DNA of 18,908 nt from JBBRTJ01 sp038244535. Its GTDB lineage: Bacteria > Actinomycetota > Acidimicrobiia > Acidimicrobiales > Ilumatobacteraceae. The DNA lies in NCBI GenBank assembly GCA_038244535.1, contig JBBRTJ010000072.1:1-18908 (forward strand), read 5' to 3'. A program made the position numbers and the translations under genes. Of the stretch, positions 1-7,807 are shown piece after piece. Position 1 is the first letter of the stretch. Every line of letters begins with the position of its first letter. Below the pieces are notes generated by a model. The model was not told the origin of the DNA. It made no database searches and was given only the letters and a program-made list of their open reading frames with translations.

Positions 1-1353
1 ATCATCACGGTCGTGGGCATTGGTGCACTGTCGCTCATCTACGTCGGCAACGACCAGGACAACATCGGCTGGCGCTGCTTCGGTGCCGTCGTCGTCGGCC
101 TCGTCCTCGCCCAGGCGGTCAGCAAGCTCACCGAGTACTTCACGGGCACCGAGCATGGCCCGGTGCAGGAGATCGCCGAGTCGGCCCGCACTGGCCCCGC
201 CACCGTCGTGCTGTCGGGCACGGCCAGTGGCCTCGAATCGACGGTGTACGCCATCATCGCCATCGCCATCGCCCTCGGCGCCGCGCTGGCCCTCGGCGGC
301 GGCAACATCCAGCTCTCGCTGTACCTCGTCGCCCTCACCGGCATGGGCATGCTCGCCACCACCGGCATGATCGTCAGCGAGGACACGTTTGGCCCAGTGT
401 CCGACAACGCCGCCGGCATCGCCGAGATGTCGGGCGAGTTCCATGGCGAGCCCGAGCGGATCATGGTGAGCCTCGATGCCGTCGGCAACACGACCAAGGC
501 CGTCACCAAGGGGTTCGCCATCGGATCGGCCGTCATCGCCGCCGTCGCCCTGTTCGCTTCCTACATCGAAACGATCGCCGGCGAGCTCGGCCTCAAGTAC
601 ACCGAGGCCAACATCGGCTCCTTCGGTCGCGACAGCTCCTTCGTCGGCAAGGCCCTCGAGGGTGAAGACATCTTCAAGAGCCCCTTCACACAGATCAACG
701 TGGCCGACGTCAAGACCTTCATCGGGCTGCTCATCGGTGGCTCGATCGCCTTCCTGTTCTCCGCCCTCGCCATCCGCGCCGTCAGCCGCACCGCCGGCGT
801 GGTCGTGCAGGAGGTTCGCCGCCAGTTCGCCGACGGCAAGATCATGAGCGGCGAGAAGCGGCCCGACTACGGCCCTGTCATCGACATCTGCACCACCGCA
901 TCGCTGCGTGAGCTGGCCACGCCCGCCCTGCTCGCCGTCCTGTCGCCGATCATCATCGGCTTCGGCATCAACTACTTGGCCCTCGGCGCCTTCCTGGCGG
1001 CCGTGATCCTCACCGGTCAGCTCATGGCCAACTACCTGTCCAACGCCGGTGGGGCCTGGGACAACGCCAAGAAGTTCATCGAGGACGGCCACGAGGGCGG
1101 CAAGGGCTCCGATGCCCACAAGGCCGCGGTCATCGGCGACACGGTGGGCGACCCGTTCAAGGACACCGCCGGCCCGGCGCTCAACCCGCTCATCAAGGTG
1201 ATGAACCTGGTGTCGTTGCTGCTGCTGCCGGCCATCATCAGCATGCGCGACAACGATCTCCGGTACGCCATCGCCGGCGCCGCTCTCGTCGTGCTCATCG
1301 GTGCGGTTGCCTTCTCGAAGCGCAAGGCCCCGTCGATGGCCGACATCCGGTAG
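1..1353 (+). CDS. hppA: K+-independent H+-translocating membrane pyrophosphatase, 3' part (partial at left edge)
   Basis: Integral membrane ion pump that couples hydrolysis of inorganic pyrophosphate to proton export. The reading frame is open from base 1, so the start lies outside the window. About 450 C-terminal residues are visible of a family that is usually 650-800 long. Family hallmarks are GPVSDNAAGIAEMSG (from about base 391), DAVGNTTKAVTKGFAIGSA (from base 475), and near the C-terminus the conserved block LSNAGGAWDNAKK followed by GDTVGDPFKDTAGPALNP, which supplies acidic Mg-PPi ligands. Lys (codon 496-498) and Thr (codon 505-507) in the GNTTKAVT segment are the residues known to mark the K+-independent subfamily; K+-dependent enzymes carry Ala at both. 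Several hydrophobic stretches match the last TM helices. It stands apart from the downstream sugar operon. Identity is secure. Proton rather than sodium specificity is inferred from the K+-independent signature. Confidence 0.97.
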   Translation: MITVVGIGALSLIYVGNDQDNIGWRCFGAVVVGLVLAQAVSKLTEYFTGTEHGPVQEIAESARTGPATVVLSGTASGLESTVYAIIAIAIALGAALALGGGNIQLSLYLVALTGMGMLATTGMIVSEDTFGPVSDNAAGIAEMSGEFHGEPERIMVSLDAVGNTTKAVTKGFAIGSAVIAAVALFASYIETIAGELGLKYTEANIGSFGRDSSFVGKALEGEDIFKSPFTQINVADVKTFIGLLIGGSIAFLFSALAIRAVSRTAGVVVQEVRRQFADGKIMSGEKRPDYGPVIDICTTASLRELATPALLAVLSPIIIGFGINYLALGAFLAAVILTGQLMANYLSNAGGAWDNAKKFIEDGHEGGKGSDAHKAAVIGDTVGDPFKDTAGPALNPLIKVMNLVSLLLLPAIISMRDNDLRYAIAGAALVVLIGAVAFSKRKAPSMADIR

Positions 1354-1354
1354 C

Positions 1355-1372
1355 CGCCACCTTGGGGTGACG
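1355..1372 (+). terminator. weak hairpin after hppA
   Basis: An imperfect stem starts two bases after the hppA stop: CGCCACC pairs with GGTGACG across a TTGG loop, with one C-A mismatch. There is no following T tract. It could help end hppA transcription, but the stem is short and this is a weak call. Confidence 0.25.
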
Positions 1373-1393
1373 GGCTGGGCTGGGCGCCGCAAG

Positions 1394-1399
1394 TATGCT
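1394..1399 (+). promoter_or_regulatory. candidate -10 box (TATGCT) for the sugar operon
   Basis: TATGCT fits the actinobacterial TANNNT -10 pattern and lies in the 187-bp gap between hppA and the aminotransferase start at 1541. No convincing -35 element sits 16-19 bp upstream. Transcription starting around 1406-1408 would give a leader of about 135 nt before the ATG at 1541. It would also place the 5' end at a GTG (1408) that opens a 36-codon frame. Confidence 0.35.
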
Positions 1400-1540
1400 G
1401 CTCAGCCGTGCGTGTGAGCGGATCGGTCACCACCGTCTCCGCGGCGAGAACGCCTTCCAGGCGCACCGCACCAGCCCCACGTGGCCGGCGCCGAGCCTTC
1501 ATGGCCCGCCCCACCTGAACGAAGCGAGATCGACCACAAC

Positions 1541-2656
1541 ATGCGCGTACCGCCTGCCGCCATCTACTTCCCCGCCGAGGATCGCGCTCTCATCCTCCAG
1601 CAGATCGATGCTGCCCTCACGAGCGGCCAGCTCACCCTCGGCTCCATCGGTCGCACGCTCGAGCACGAGTTCGCCCAGTACCACGGCGTCAAGCACGCCG
1701 TGGCGGTCAACAGCGGCACCTGCGGGGTCGAGATCCCTTTGCGGGCCCTCGGCTGCCAGGGCAAGGAGGTGCTGGTCCAGGCCAACACGTTCTTCGCGAC
1801 CGCCGCCGCCACCATCGCCGCCGGGGCCAGCATCCGCTTCCTCGAGTGCGATCCGGCCACCATGTCGATCGACCCGGAGGACCTCGAGCGCCAGATCGGT
1901 CCCGACACCGTCGGCGTCGTCGTCGTGCACATCGGCGGCGTCATCTCCCACGCCATCGGTGACATCAAGCGCATCTGCGACGACAACGGCCTCTGGCTCT
2001 TCGAGGATGCGGCGCACGCTCACGGCTCGTCCTTCGACGGCACCATGGCGGGCTCGTTCGGCGTGGCCGGCTCCTTCTCGTTCTACCCGACCAAGGTCAT
2101 GGCCGGCGGCGAGGGCGGCATGATCGTGACCAACGACGATCGCATCGCCGAAGAGGCGAGGATCTACCGCGATCAGGGCAAGGCCTCGTTCCTCACCAAC
2201 CTCCACACTCGCCTCGGGTACAACTGGCGCATGAGCGAGCCCCACGCGGCCATCACGCTCGCCCAGCTGCACCGCCTCGACGAGTTCATCGCCCACCGCC
2301 AGCACATCGCCTCGATCTACGACGCCGAGCTGTCCTCGCTACCGCTCACGCCCATCGCGGTGCCCGCCGGGGCGCGGTGCAACTACTACAAGTACGTGGC
2401 CTACCTGCCTGACGGCGTCGACCGCTCGGAGCTGAAGCAGACGCTTCGCACCGACTACGAGATCGGCCTGTCCGGCGAGGTGTACGACCTCCCGCTCCAC
2501 CTGCAGCCCGTGTTCGCCCCCTGGGCCGACCGGGCCCTGCCCGGCGCCGAGCACCTCTGCGCCCGCCACATCTGCCTCCCCGTCTCGGCCGTCATGACCG
2601 ACGAGCAGGCCGCCATGGTCATCGACGCACTCCGCATCTGCCTGAAGGACAGCTGA
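1541..2656 (+). CDS. DegT/DnrJ/EryC1/StrS-family sugar aminotransferase
   Basis: PLP-dependent enzyme of the family that transaminates keto-sugar nucleotides to amino sugars. The ATG at 1541 is preferred: the frame can be opened at 1481, but the extra 20 residues are low-complexity and unlike the family. The resulting 371 residues are the usual length. The N-terminal region matches the family opening (LTSGQLTLGSIGRTLEHEF). The nucleotide-sugar site is near NSGT (57-60). EDAAHAHG carries Asp156 for the pyridine nitrogen, and SFYPTKVMAGGEGG carries Lys185 as the Schiff-base lysine. The C-terminal NYYKY and LPLHLQPVF segments are also typical. It is the first gene of a tight operon with an epimerase and a GT2 transferase, which supports a role in making an amino sugar for an envelope glycan. 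The substrate and the position aminated cannot be read from sequence. Confidence 0.93.
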   Translation: MRVPPAAIYFPAEDRALILQQIDAALTSGQLTLGSIGRTLEHEFAQYHGVKHAVAVNSGTCGVEIPLRALGCQGKEVLVQANTFFATAAATIAAGASIRFLECDPATMSIDPEDLERQIGPDTVGVVVVHIGGVISHAIGDIKRICDDNGLWLFEDAAHAHGSSFDGTMAGSFGVAGSFSFYPTKVMAGGEGGMIVTNDDRIAEEARIYRDQGKASFLTNLHTRLGYNWRMSEPHAAITLAQLHRLDEFIAHRQHIASIYDAELSSLPLTPIAVPAGARCNYYKYVAYLPDGVDRSELKQTLRTDYEIGLSGEVYDLPLHLQPVFAPWADRALPGAEHLCARHICLPVSAVMTDEQAAMVIDALRICLKDS

Positions 2657-2660
2657 TCAC

Positions 2661-3620
2661 GTGACCTCTTCCCAGTTCGTCGCCGTCACCGGCGGCTCCG
2701 GCTTCATCGGCTCGCACGTCATCGACGCCCTCGTCGAAGCCGGCCACCGCGTTCGGGTCCTCGACCCCCGCGAACCCCTCCGTCGCGACGTCGAGTGGGT
2801 GCCCACCGACATCATGGACCTCGACGCCCTCACCGAGGCCGTGCGGGGCACCGATGCGACGTTCCATCTCGCCGCCATGGCCGACGTGAACGACGTCTTC
2901 GCCCGGCCCGTCGACAGCGTTGCGCTCAACATCCTCGGGACTGCCAACGTGCTCGAGGCCACCCGCCTCGCCGAGGCCGGCAAGGTGGTCCTGGCCAGCA
3001 CGGTCTGGGTCTACGCCGCCTCCGACCCAGCCCTGGCCGACGTCGACGAGGACACTGCGTTCGACCCCCGCACCAATCGCCACCTCTACGTCACCACCAA
3101 GGTGGCGGCCGAGATGATGTGCCGCGACTACCTGCACCTGTACGGCCGGCCGTACACCGTGCTGCGCTACGGCATCCCCTACGGCCCGCGGATGCGCGAC
3201 AACATCGTCAGCGCCGCCTTCTTCCTGCGGGCGTTCCGCAAGGACCCCATCCGCATCGACGGTGACGGCCGCCAGGGCCGCTACTTCGTGTTCGTCAAGG
3301 ACCTGGCCCGCGCCCACGTCCTGGCTCTCCAGCCCCAGGCCGAGAACGAGACGTTCAACATCGAAGGCTCGGTGTCGGTCAGCATCCGCCAGATCGCCGA
3401 GACCGTGCAGCAGCTGGTCGGCGACACCGTGGTCGAGTTCGGGGCCAGCCGGCCCGGCGACCTCGCCGCCCGAGTGGTGCACGCCGACAAGGCGCGTGAC
3501 GTGCTCGGCTGGGAGCCCGAGGTGTCCTTCGACGAAGGCATGAAGATCACCTTCGAGTGGTACCTCGACCGTCTCGGCCTCACCAAGGCCGACGAGACGG
3601 CCGTGGACGTCGACCAGTGA
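2661..3620 (+). CDS. NAD-dependent epimerase/dehydratase (extended SDR, sugar-nucleotide type)
   Basis: Extended short-chain dehydrogenase/reductase of the UDP-glucose 4-epimerase/dehydratase class, 319 residues. Rossmann motif TGGSGFIG is at 10-17, a conserved Asp lies at the end of beta2 (Asp35), and HLAAMADV is at 69-76. The catalytic set is Ser113/Thr114, Tyr143 and Lys147 (YVTTK). The start is GTG at 2661, with GAAGGA (2644-2649) as a well-placed ribosome binding site that lies inside the end of the aminotransferase gene. The gap to that gene is only 4 nt, so the two are co-transcribed. It probably converts a nucleotide sugar by epimerization, dehydration or reduction, either feeding the aminotransferase or acting on its product. 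The exact reaction is not resolvable here. Confidence 0.93.
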   Translation: MTSSQFVAVTGGSGFIGSHVIDALVEAGHRVRVLDPREPLRRDVEWVPTDIMDLDALTEAVRGTDATFHLAAMADVNDVFARPVDSVALNILGTANVLEATRLAEAGKVVLASTVWVYAASDPALADVDEDTAFDPRTNRHLYVTTKVAAEMMCRDYLHLYGRPYTVLRYGIPYGPRMRDNIVSAAFFLRAFRKDPIRIDGDGRQGRYFVFVKDLARAHVLALQPQAENETFNIEGSVSVSIRQIAETVQQLVGDTVVEFGASRPGDLAARVVHADKARDVLGWEPEVSFDEGMKITFEWYLDRLGLTKADETAVDVDQ

Positions 3621-4537
3621 AGGCCCCCGACGACGCCACCGTTGCTCCGCTGATGGCCAAGGCATCGCCCAACGGACATGCCAACGGACACGTCGATGCT
3701 GCCCCCGCACCGACCAAGGTGCGCCGCATCGCGGTGGTGCCGGCCTACAACGAGGAGCCCACCGTCGCGACGGTGCTCGGCCAGCTCTACGAGCTCGTCG
3801 ACGAGCTCGTCGTCGTCGATGACGGGTCGACAGATCGCACCAGGGCCGAGATCCAGGGATGGCTTCCAGGGCACGGGCGGGCCACGTTGCTGTGGCACGA
3901 CGAGAACCAAGGAATGTCCGAGGCCTACTACAAGGCGTTCACCCACCTTCGTGACCGCCTGGGCCGCGGCGAGCTGTCCCCCAACGACCTGATCTTCACG
4001 ATCGACGCCGACGGTCAGCACGAGCTCGCCGTGCTCGACGAGCTCCAGCGCACCACCATCGAGGAGTGCATCGACGCGCTGCTCGTTCGGCGCGACCTGT
4101 CGACCTACCCGCTCTACAAGCGGGCCGGCAACGGGCTGATCAGCGCCTGGGCGACGCTGTGGTCGGGCGGCGTGAAGCTCAACGACGTCGAGTCCGGCTA
4201 TCGCATCTTCCGCCTCGGAGCACTGGCCGATGCGCTCAGCTACTACCAGGGCTACAAGTACTCCGAAACCGTCGAGGTCGCCATCGTGCTGAGCCGCCTC
4301 GGCTACAAGGTGCGCAACGACATCGTCGTGCCGGTGCCGGTGTTCCGAAGCCGCACGAGGATGAAGGACGTCTTCATCGACCTCGCGATGATCGTGGTGG
4401 CCGCGGTCCGTGTGAGCAGGCGCAAGCCGGCAGGAACCAAGGTGCCAAGCCTCGTCCCACCTGTCGCTGTCACTGCCGGGCTCGCCGGCGTCGGCTTGCT
4501 CACCCTGCGTGGGATCTGGCGGCTCGCCCGCCGATAG
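3617..4537 (+). CDS. GT2 family glycosyltransferase, polyprenol-phosphate (DPM1-like) type
   Basis: GT-A fold glycosyltransferase that most likely moves a sugar from a nucleotide donor to polyprenyl phosphate at the cytoplasmic face. Numbering is from the GTG at 3617, which overlaps the TGA of the previous gene (GTGA, 4 nt); this translational coupling favours it over ATG 3653. Visible motifs are VVPAYNEE at 40-47, VVDDGSTDRT at 66-75, the DxD metal site DAD at 129-131 followed by GQH, and ESGYRIFR at 191-198. These are typical of dolichyl-phosphate mannosyltransferase-like enzymes. Residues 1-35 are a low-complexity extension. The C-terminus has one hydrophobic segment ending in Arg-rich WRLARR, a likely membrane anchor. 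Total 306 residues. It is the third gene of the sugar operon. The sugar donor is unknown. Confidence 0.92.
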   Translation: MKAPDDATVAPLMAKASPNGHANGHVDAAPAPTKVRRIAVVPAYNEEPTVATVLGQLYELVDELVVVDDGSTDRTRAEIQGWLPGHGRATLLWHDENQGMSEAYYKAFTHLRDRLGRGELSPNDLIFTIDADGQHELAVLDELQRTTIEECIDALLVRRDLSTYPLYKRAGNGLISAWATLWSGGVKLNDVESGYRIFRLGALADALSYYQGYKYSETVEVAIVLSRLGYKVRNDIVVPVPVFRSRTRMKDVFIDLAMIVVAAVRVSRRKPAGTKVPSLVPPVAVTAGLAGVGLLTLRGIWRLARR

Positions 4538-4546
4538 CCCTGGCTC

Positions 4547-5782
4547 TCAGGCGCAGTCGGCGGCCGGGAGGTAGCCGGGAACGCCGAGGAGCTGGTCGAG
4601 GCGAACAGGCGTGAGCCCCTTGGCCTTCAAGCCGTCGAGGATGAGCGGCAGCGCAGTGAGCAGCACCGAGCGATCAGCCTGCAGCTTCCCGTCGAGGGCG
4701 TCGTGCAACAAGATGATCGAGCCCGGACGGACCTGGTCGAGGATCCGCTTGGCCACCACGGCGCCGTCACGCTCGACCCAATCGGACGCCGACACGTCCC
4801 AGGTCACCGTTGTCATGCCCTTGCCGTTGACCCGCCACGCGGTGATCGGCGTGCGCTGGCCATGCGGCGGGCGATAGAAGGCGGGACACACCCCGAGCGT
4901 GCCGCCAAACGCCTTCTGCGTCTCGTCGAGCTCGGGGTAGGCCGGGTTGAGCCACCCCCAGTAGTCGTGACGGTACGAGTGGTTGCCCACCAGGTGACCG
5001 TCATCGATCAGCGCCCTGGTGATGTCGCTGCGGGCCACCAGCGCCTTGCCCACGGTGAAGAAGGTGCCCTTGACGCCGGCCCGGTCGAGGATGTCGCGCA
5101 CCGCCGAGGTGTAGGTCCCGTCGGGACCGTCATCGAAGGTGAGCGCGACCGTCGGCTGGTCGCGGGGGCCGTGCGAGGTGACCGGCCCCAACCAGCCCAG
5201 CGCAGGATCGTTGCAGCCGACCCACAGCACGAGCAGCAGGGCGAGGCCTGTGGCCAGCGTCACCGTGCCCTTGGCGGCCCGATCCAGAACCGGGCGAGGG
5301 TTGATCCGACTGGCGAGTGACACGCCGGCTGCGATGGCGACTCCGGCCACCACGGCCAGCAGCGCCCACTGCTCGCCCACCAACACCCGCAGGACGATGG
5401 CGATCAGGCCGACGAGGGCGAACCCGACCAGGGTGTCGGCGCGGGTCCGAAGCAGAGATGGCGATGCCAGCGCCAACCCGGACCCCGCCACGAGGCCGAT
5501 GGGCACGCCGATGGCTCCCGCCGGCACGACACCGGCCAGGAGCGCCGCCACCACCACCACGGCGAGGCCGAGCAAGGCCAGACGAGGCCGAGGGACCAGG
5601 CGGCCGACCGCCCAGGCCGCCGCCAGCGCGATCGCCACCGACAGCGCGGCGGTGAGCCATGCCGTGACACCTGCCCCGGCGTCGACGGTGAGTGCCCCCA
5701 GCAGAACGGCCCCTGTGGCATAGCCTGTACCGGCATCACGGACCAGTGCCGGAGGGGTGGTCCGAGGCGAAGCGACGTGCAC
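4547..5782 (-). CDS. multi-TM protein with C-terminal NodB polysaccharide deacetylase domain
   Basis: Residues 20-190 are strongly hydrophobic, about six or seven TM helices. Residues 210-400 form a NodB homology (carbohydrate esterase 4) domain. All five CE4 motifs are intact: TFDDGPD (215-221, Asp217/Asp218), HSYRH (His268/His272, metal ligands), RPPHG (304-308), DVSASDW (329-335) and ILLHD (His360). It is therefore probably an active metal-dependent N-deacetylase held in the membrane with its domain outside, acting on an N-acetylated glycan. CE4 enzymes usually have one signal or TM segment, so the polytopic N-terminus is unusual. The only plausible start in the first 90 codons is GTG at 5782, which overlaps the start of the divergent gene. 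It converges with the GT2 gene with a 9-nt gap. Its likely substrate is the glycan made by the neighbouring genes or peptidoglycan. Confidence 0.9.
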   Translation of the reverse strand: MHVASPRTTPPALVRDAGTGYATGAVLLGALTVDAGAGVTAWLTAALSVAIALAAAWAVGRLVPRPRLALLGLAVVVVAALLAGVVPAGAIGVPIGLVAGSGLALASPSLLRTRADTLVGFALVGLIAIVLRVLVGEQWALLAVVAGVAIAAGVSLASRINPRPVLDRAAKGTVTLATGLALLLVLWVGCNDPALGWLGPVTSHGPRDQPTVALTFDDGPDGTYTSAVRDILDRAGVKGTFFTVGKALVARSDITRALIDDGHLVGNHSYRHDYWGWLNPAYPELDETQKAFGGTLGVCPAFYRPPHGQRTPITAWRVNGKGMTTVTWDVSASDWVERDGAVVAKRILDQVRPGSIILLHDALDGKLQADRSVLLTALPLILDGLKAKGLTPVRLDQLLGVPGYLPAADCA

Positions 5783-7135
5783 GCTCCAATCTTGGCTCCC
5801 GGTGGAGGCAAAGGCATCTCACTCACCACGATCCCGAGGTCACCAGACCAGGACCTGGCCCGGCTCCAGCCGGCGCCGGCAGCGTCGCGCACCGGCACGA
5901 TCGCCCTGGCCGTCGTGGCGTCAGCGTGGGCCATCGTCGCGGCGATGATCCTGCGCCATCGGGTGCTGCTGACCACCGACGCCGTGAGCAACCACGTCCA
6001 CGTCTGGTACATCGCCGATCGCATCTGGCACCACGGTTCGCTCACGTTCAAGATTCCCGTCCTGGCCGGCGGCGACGCCCTCACGTTCCCCTACGCCTCG
6101 ATCCCATGGCTCACCGCCGCGCTCGCCTGGCCGCTGTTCGGTGACTGGACGATCACGTTGTGGCTGGTCGCCGGCTTCGTCGGTGCGGTGTTCGCCACCT
6201 TCTGGGCCTTTCCCGAGCTCCGCACCGGCTGGTGGGCGGCCGCCGCGCTGCTCAACCCAGCCTTGGTGCTGGCGCCGATGCTCGGCCAGCTCCCGTTCCT
6301 GTGGGCGATCACCTGCTTCTTCGTGGCCATCGGCTCCTGGCGCCGTGGCCGCACCGGGTGGGCGCTGGCCGCCTGCGCGGTGGCACAGATCATCCATCCG
6401 GCTGTGCTCATCCCCATCGCCGCCGCCTTGGTGCTGCTGTGGCTGCCGTTCGAGCGAGACAAGCGTGGGCTGCTCTTCCGCTACGGCCTGTCGCTGCTGC
6501 CAGTGCTGCCGTTCGCCTGGATGGTGATGGTCTCACCGGTGATGGAGTCCACGACCCTGTGGGAGCAGTTCGTCGCCGAGCTCGGCACCGTCGGGTTCCG
6601 GATCCTGGTCGTGGTGGTGCCGATCGCGCTGATCCTCCTGCAGCGCCAGAAGCGCCCGATCATCCCGGTCGCGCTCGCGCTCACGTTCCTCGCCGTGCAG
6701 GTCCCCATGTACCGGCCCTTCAACATGAACGTCGCCTGGGCGTCGCTCGTCAAGAAGCCCGACCCCACCATCGCCACGTTCGTGCAGAGCGCCGACTTCG
6801 TGCCGGGGGCCACCTACCGGGTGCTGACGGGCTTCGACGGCAAGTACGGGCCGTACTCGCTCGTGCGTGGCGGTGCCCGTCTCGACTCCGAGTTCTTCCC
6901 TGAGAGCCTCCACAGGGCGAGCTTCGTCAACGACACGATCTACGCGCGCTTCCTGAACCACCGGCGGGTCGACTTCGTGGTCGTAGCGCCGACCTACAAG
7001 CAGGCCTACCGATCGAACGAACCTGAACGGCTGGCATCGCTGGCGGCGAACGGTGCGTGCACGAGCGGGGTCGATGTGGCCGTCGTCGACACGACGGCGG
7101 ACTACATCGTGTATCGGGTCCAGCGCGGCTGCTGA
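5777..7135 (+). CDS. polytopic membrane protein, GT-C glycosyltransferase-like
   Basis: 452 residues with about nine or ten hydrophobic helices in the first 325, then a soluble C-terminal domain of roughly 120 residues. The first loop after TM1 begins with an acidic residue (Asp68, in LLTTDAVSNH), where GT-C enzymes such as PMT or ArnT carry a catalytic Asp/Glu. The later soluble region (VLTGFDGKYGPY, DFVVVAPTYKQAY) resembles the extracytoplasmic domain of such proteins. GT-C enzymes transfer sugars from lipid-phosphate donors outside the membrane. That would suit the nearby GT2 enzyme, which could make the donor. The family assignment rests on architecture and context, not on a decisive motif. 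The start is GTG 5777, with CCGAGG at 5762-5767 as a possible ribosome binding site; TTG 5792 is an alternative. Confidence 0.65.
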   Translation: MHAPILAPGGGKGISLTTIPRSPDQDLARLQPAPAASRTGTIALAVVASAWAIVAAMILRHRVLLTTDAVSNHVHVWYIADRIWHHGSLTFKIPVLAGGDALTFPYASIPWLTAALAWPLFGDWTITLWLVAGFVGAVFATFWAFPELRTGWWAAAALLNPALVLAPMLGQLPFLWAITCFFVAIGSWRRGRTGWALAACAVAQIIHPAVLIPIAAALVLLWLPFERDKRGLLFRYGLSLLPVLPFAWMVMVSPVMESTTLWEQFVAELGTVGFRILVVVVPIALILLQRQKRPIIPVALALTFLAVQVPMYRPFNMNVAWASLVKKPDPTIATFVQSADFVPGATYRVLTGFDGKYGPYSLVRGGARLDSEFFPESLHRASFVNDTIYARFLNHRRVDFVVVAPTYKQAYRSNEPERLASLAANGACTSGVDVAVVDTTADYIVYRVQRGC

Positions 7136-7162
7136 GCGCCTACCGCCTGCGAAGCTGGACTC

Positions 7163-7807
7163 ATGCTCTCGGTCTTGGCCCTGCTCGATCCGCAAGACCT
7201 GCTCGAAAAGGGCGGTCTGGTTCTTCTCTCGCTGATCATCTTCGCCGAGTCCGGGTTGTTCTTCGGCTTCTTCCTCCCCGGCGACTCACTGCTGTTCATC
7301 GCCGGGTTCCTGTCGTCGTCGGCGGGGGGCAACCTCCTGCCCCCGCTGCCGCTGGTCATCCTGTGCGCCTTCCTAGCCGCCGTCACCGGCGACCAGGTGG
7401 GCTACTGGTTCGGCCGCAAGGTGGGCCCGGCGCTCTTCAGCCGACCGAACTCCCGGTTCTTCAAGCAGGCGCACGTGCACAAAGCCCACGTGTTCTTCGA
7501 GCGCTACGGCGCCAAGACCATCCTGATGGCCCGGTTCGTACCGATCGTGCGGACGTTCGCCCCGATCGTGGCCGGCGTCAGCGACATGAAGTACCGGACC
7601 TTCGTGATCTACAACATCATCGGTGGCGCGCTCTGGACGGTGGGCCTGACCACCCTCGGCTACTTCCTCGGTCAGATCGACGCGGTCAAGAACAACATCG
7701 AGATCGCCGTGCTCGCCGTAGTGGCGCTGTCGTTGACGCCGGTGGCGATCGAGCTCATCAGGCACTGGCGGGCAGCCAAGCGCGCTGCGGTCGAGGTTGG
7801 CTCCTGA
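7163..7807 (+). CDS. DedA family / VTT-domain membrane protein
   Basis: 214 residues, the typical DedA length. Hallmarks are FAESGLFFGFFLPGDSLLF near residue 27, with the conserved acidic residue Glu29 and the re-entrant PGD, a GDQVGYWFGRKVG segment, and GAKTILMARFVPIVRTFAPIVAG with the conserved arginines. It has several TM helices and a basic C-terminal tail. DedA proteins are proton-driven lipid transporters, and some members are undecaprenyl-phosphate flippases that recycle the lipid carrier. It lies 27 nt after the GT-C-like gene on the same strand, so the two are probably co-transcribed. Carrier recycling for envelope glycan assembly is the natural inference, although DedA paralogs also flip other phospholipids. 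Confidence 0.93.
   Translation: MLSVLALLDPQDLLEKGGLVLLSLIIFAESGLFFGFFLPGDSLLFIAGFLSSSAGGNLLPPLPLVILCAFLAAVTGDQVGYWFGRKVGPALFSRPNSRFFKQAHVHKAHVFFERYGAKTILMARFVPIVRTFAPIVAGVSDMKYRTFVIYNIIGGALWTVGLTTLGYFLGQIDAVKNNIEIAVLAVVALSLTPVAIELIRHWRAAKRAAVEVGS

Noticed and set aside
1481..1540. 20-residue N-terminal extension of the aminotransferase
   Set aside because: Pro/Glu/Ser-rich and unlike the family; ATG 1541 begins the conserved fold.
2619..3710. 363-codon minus-strand frame over the epimerase gene
   Set aside because: Shadow of a gene that carries the full SDR catalytic set; the antisense product is Gly/Val/Asp-rich without recognisable structure.
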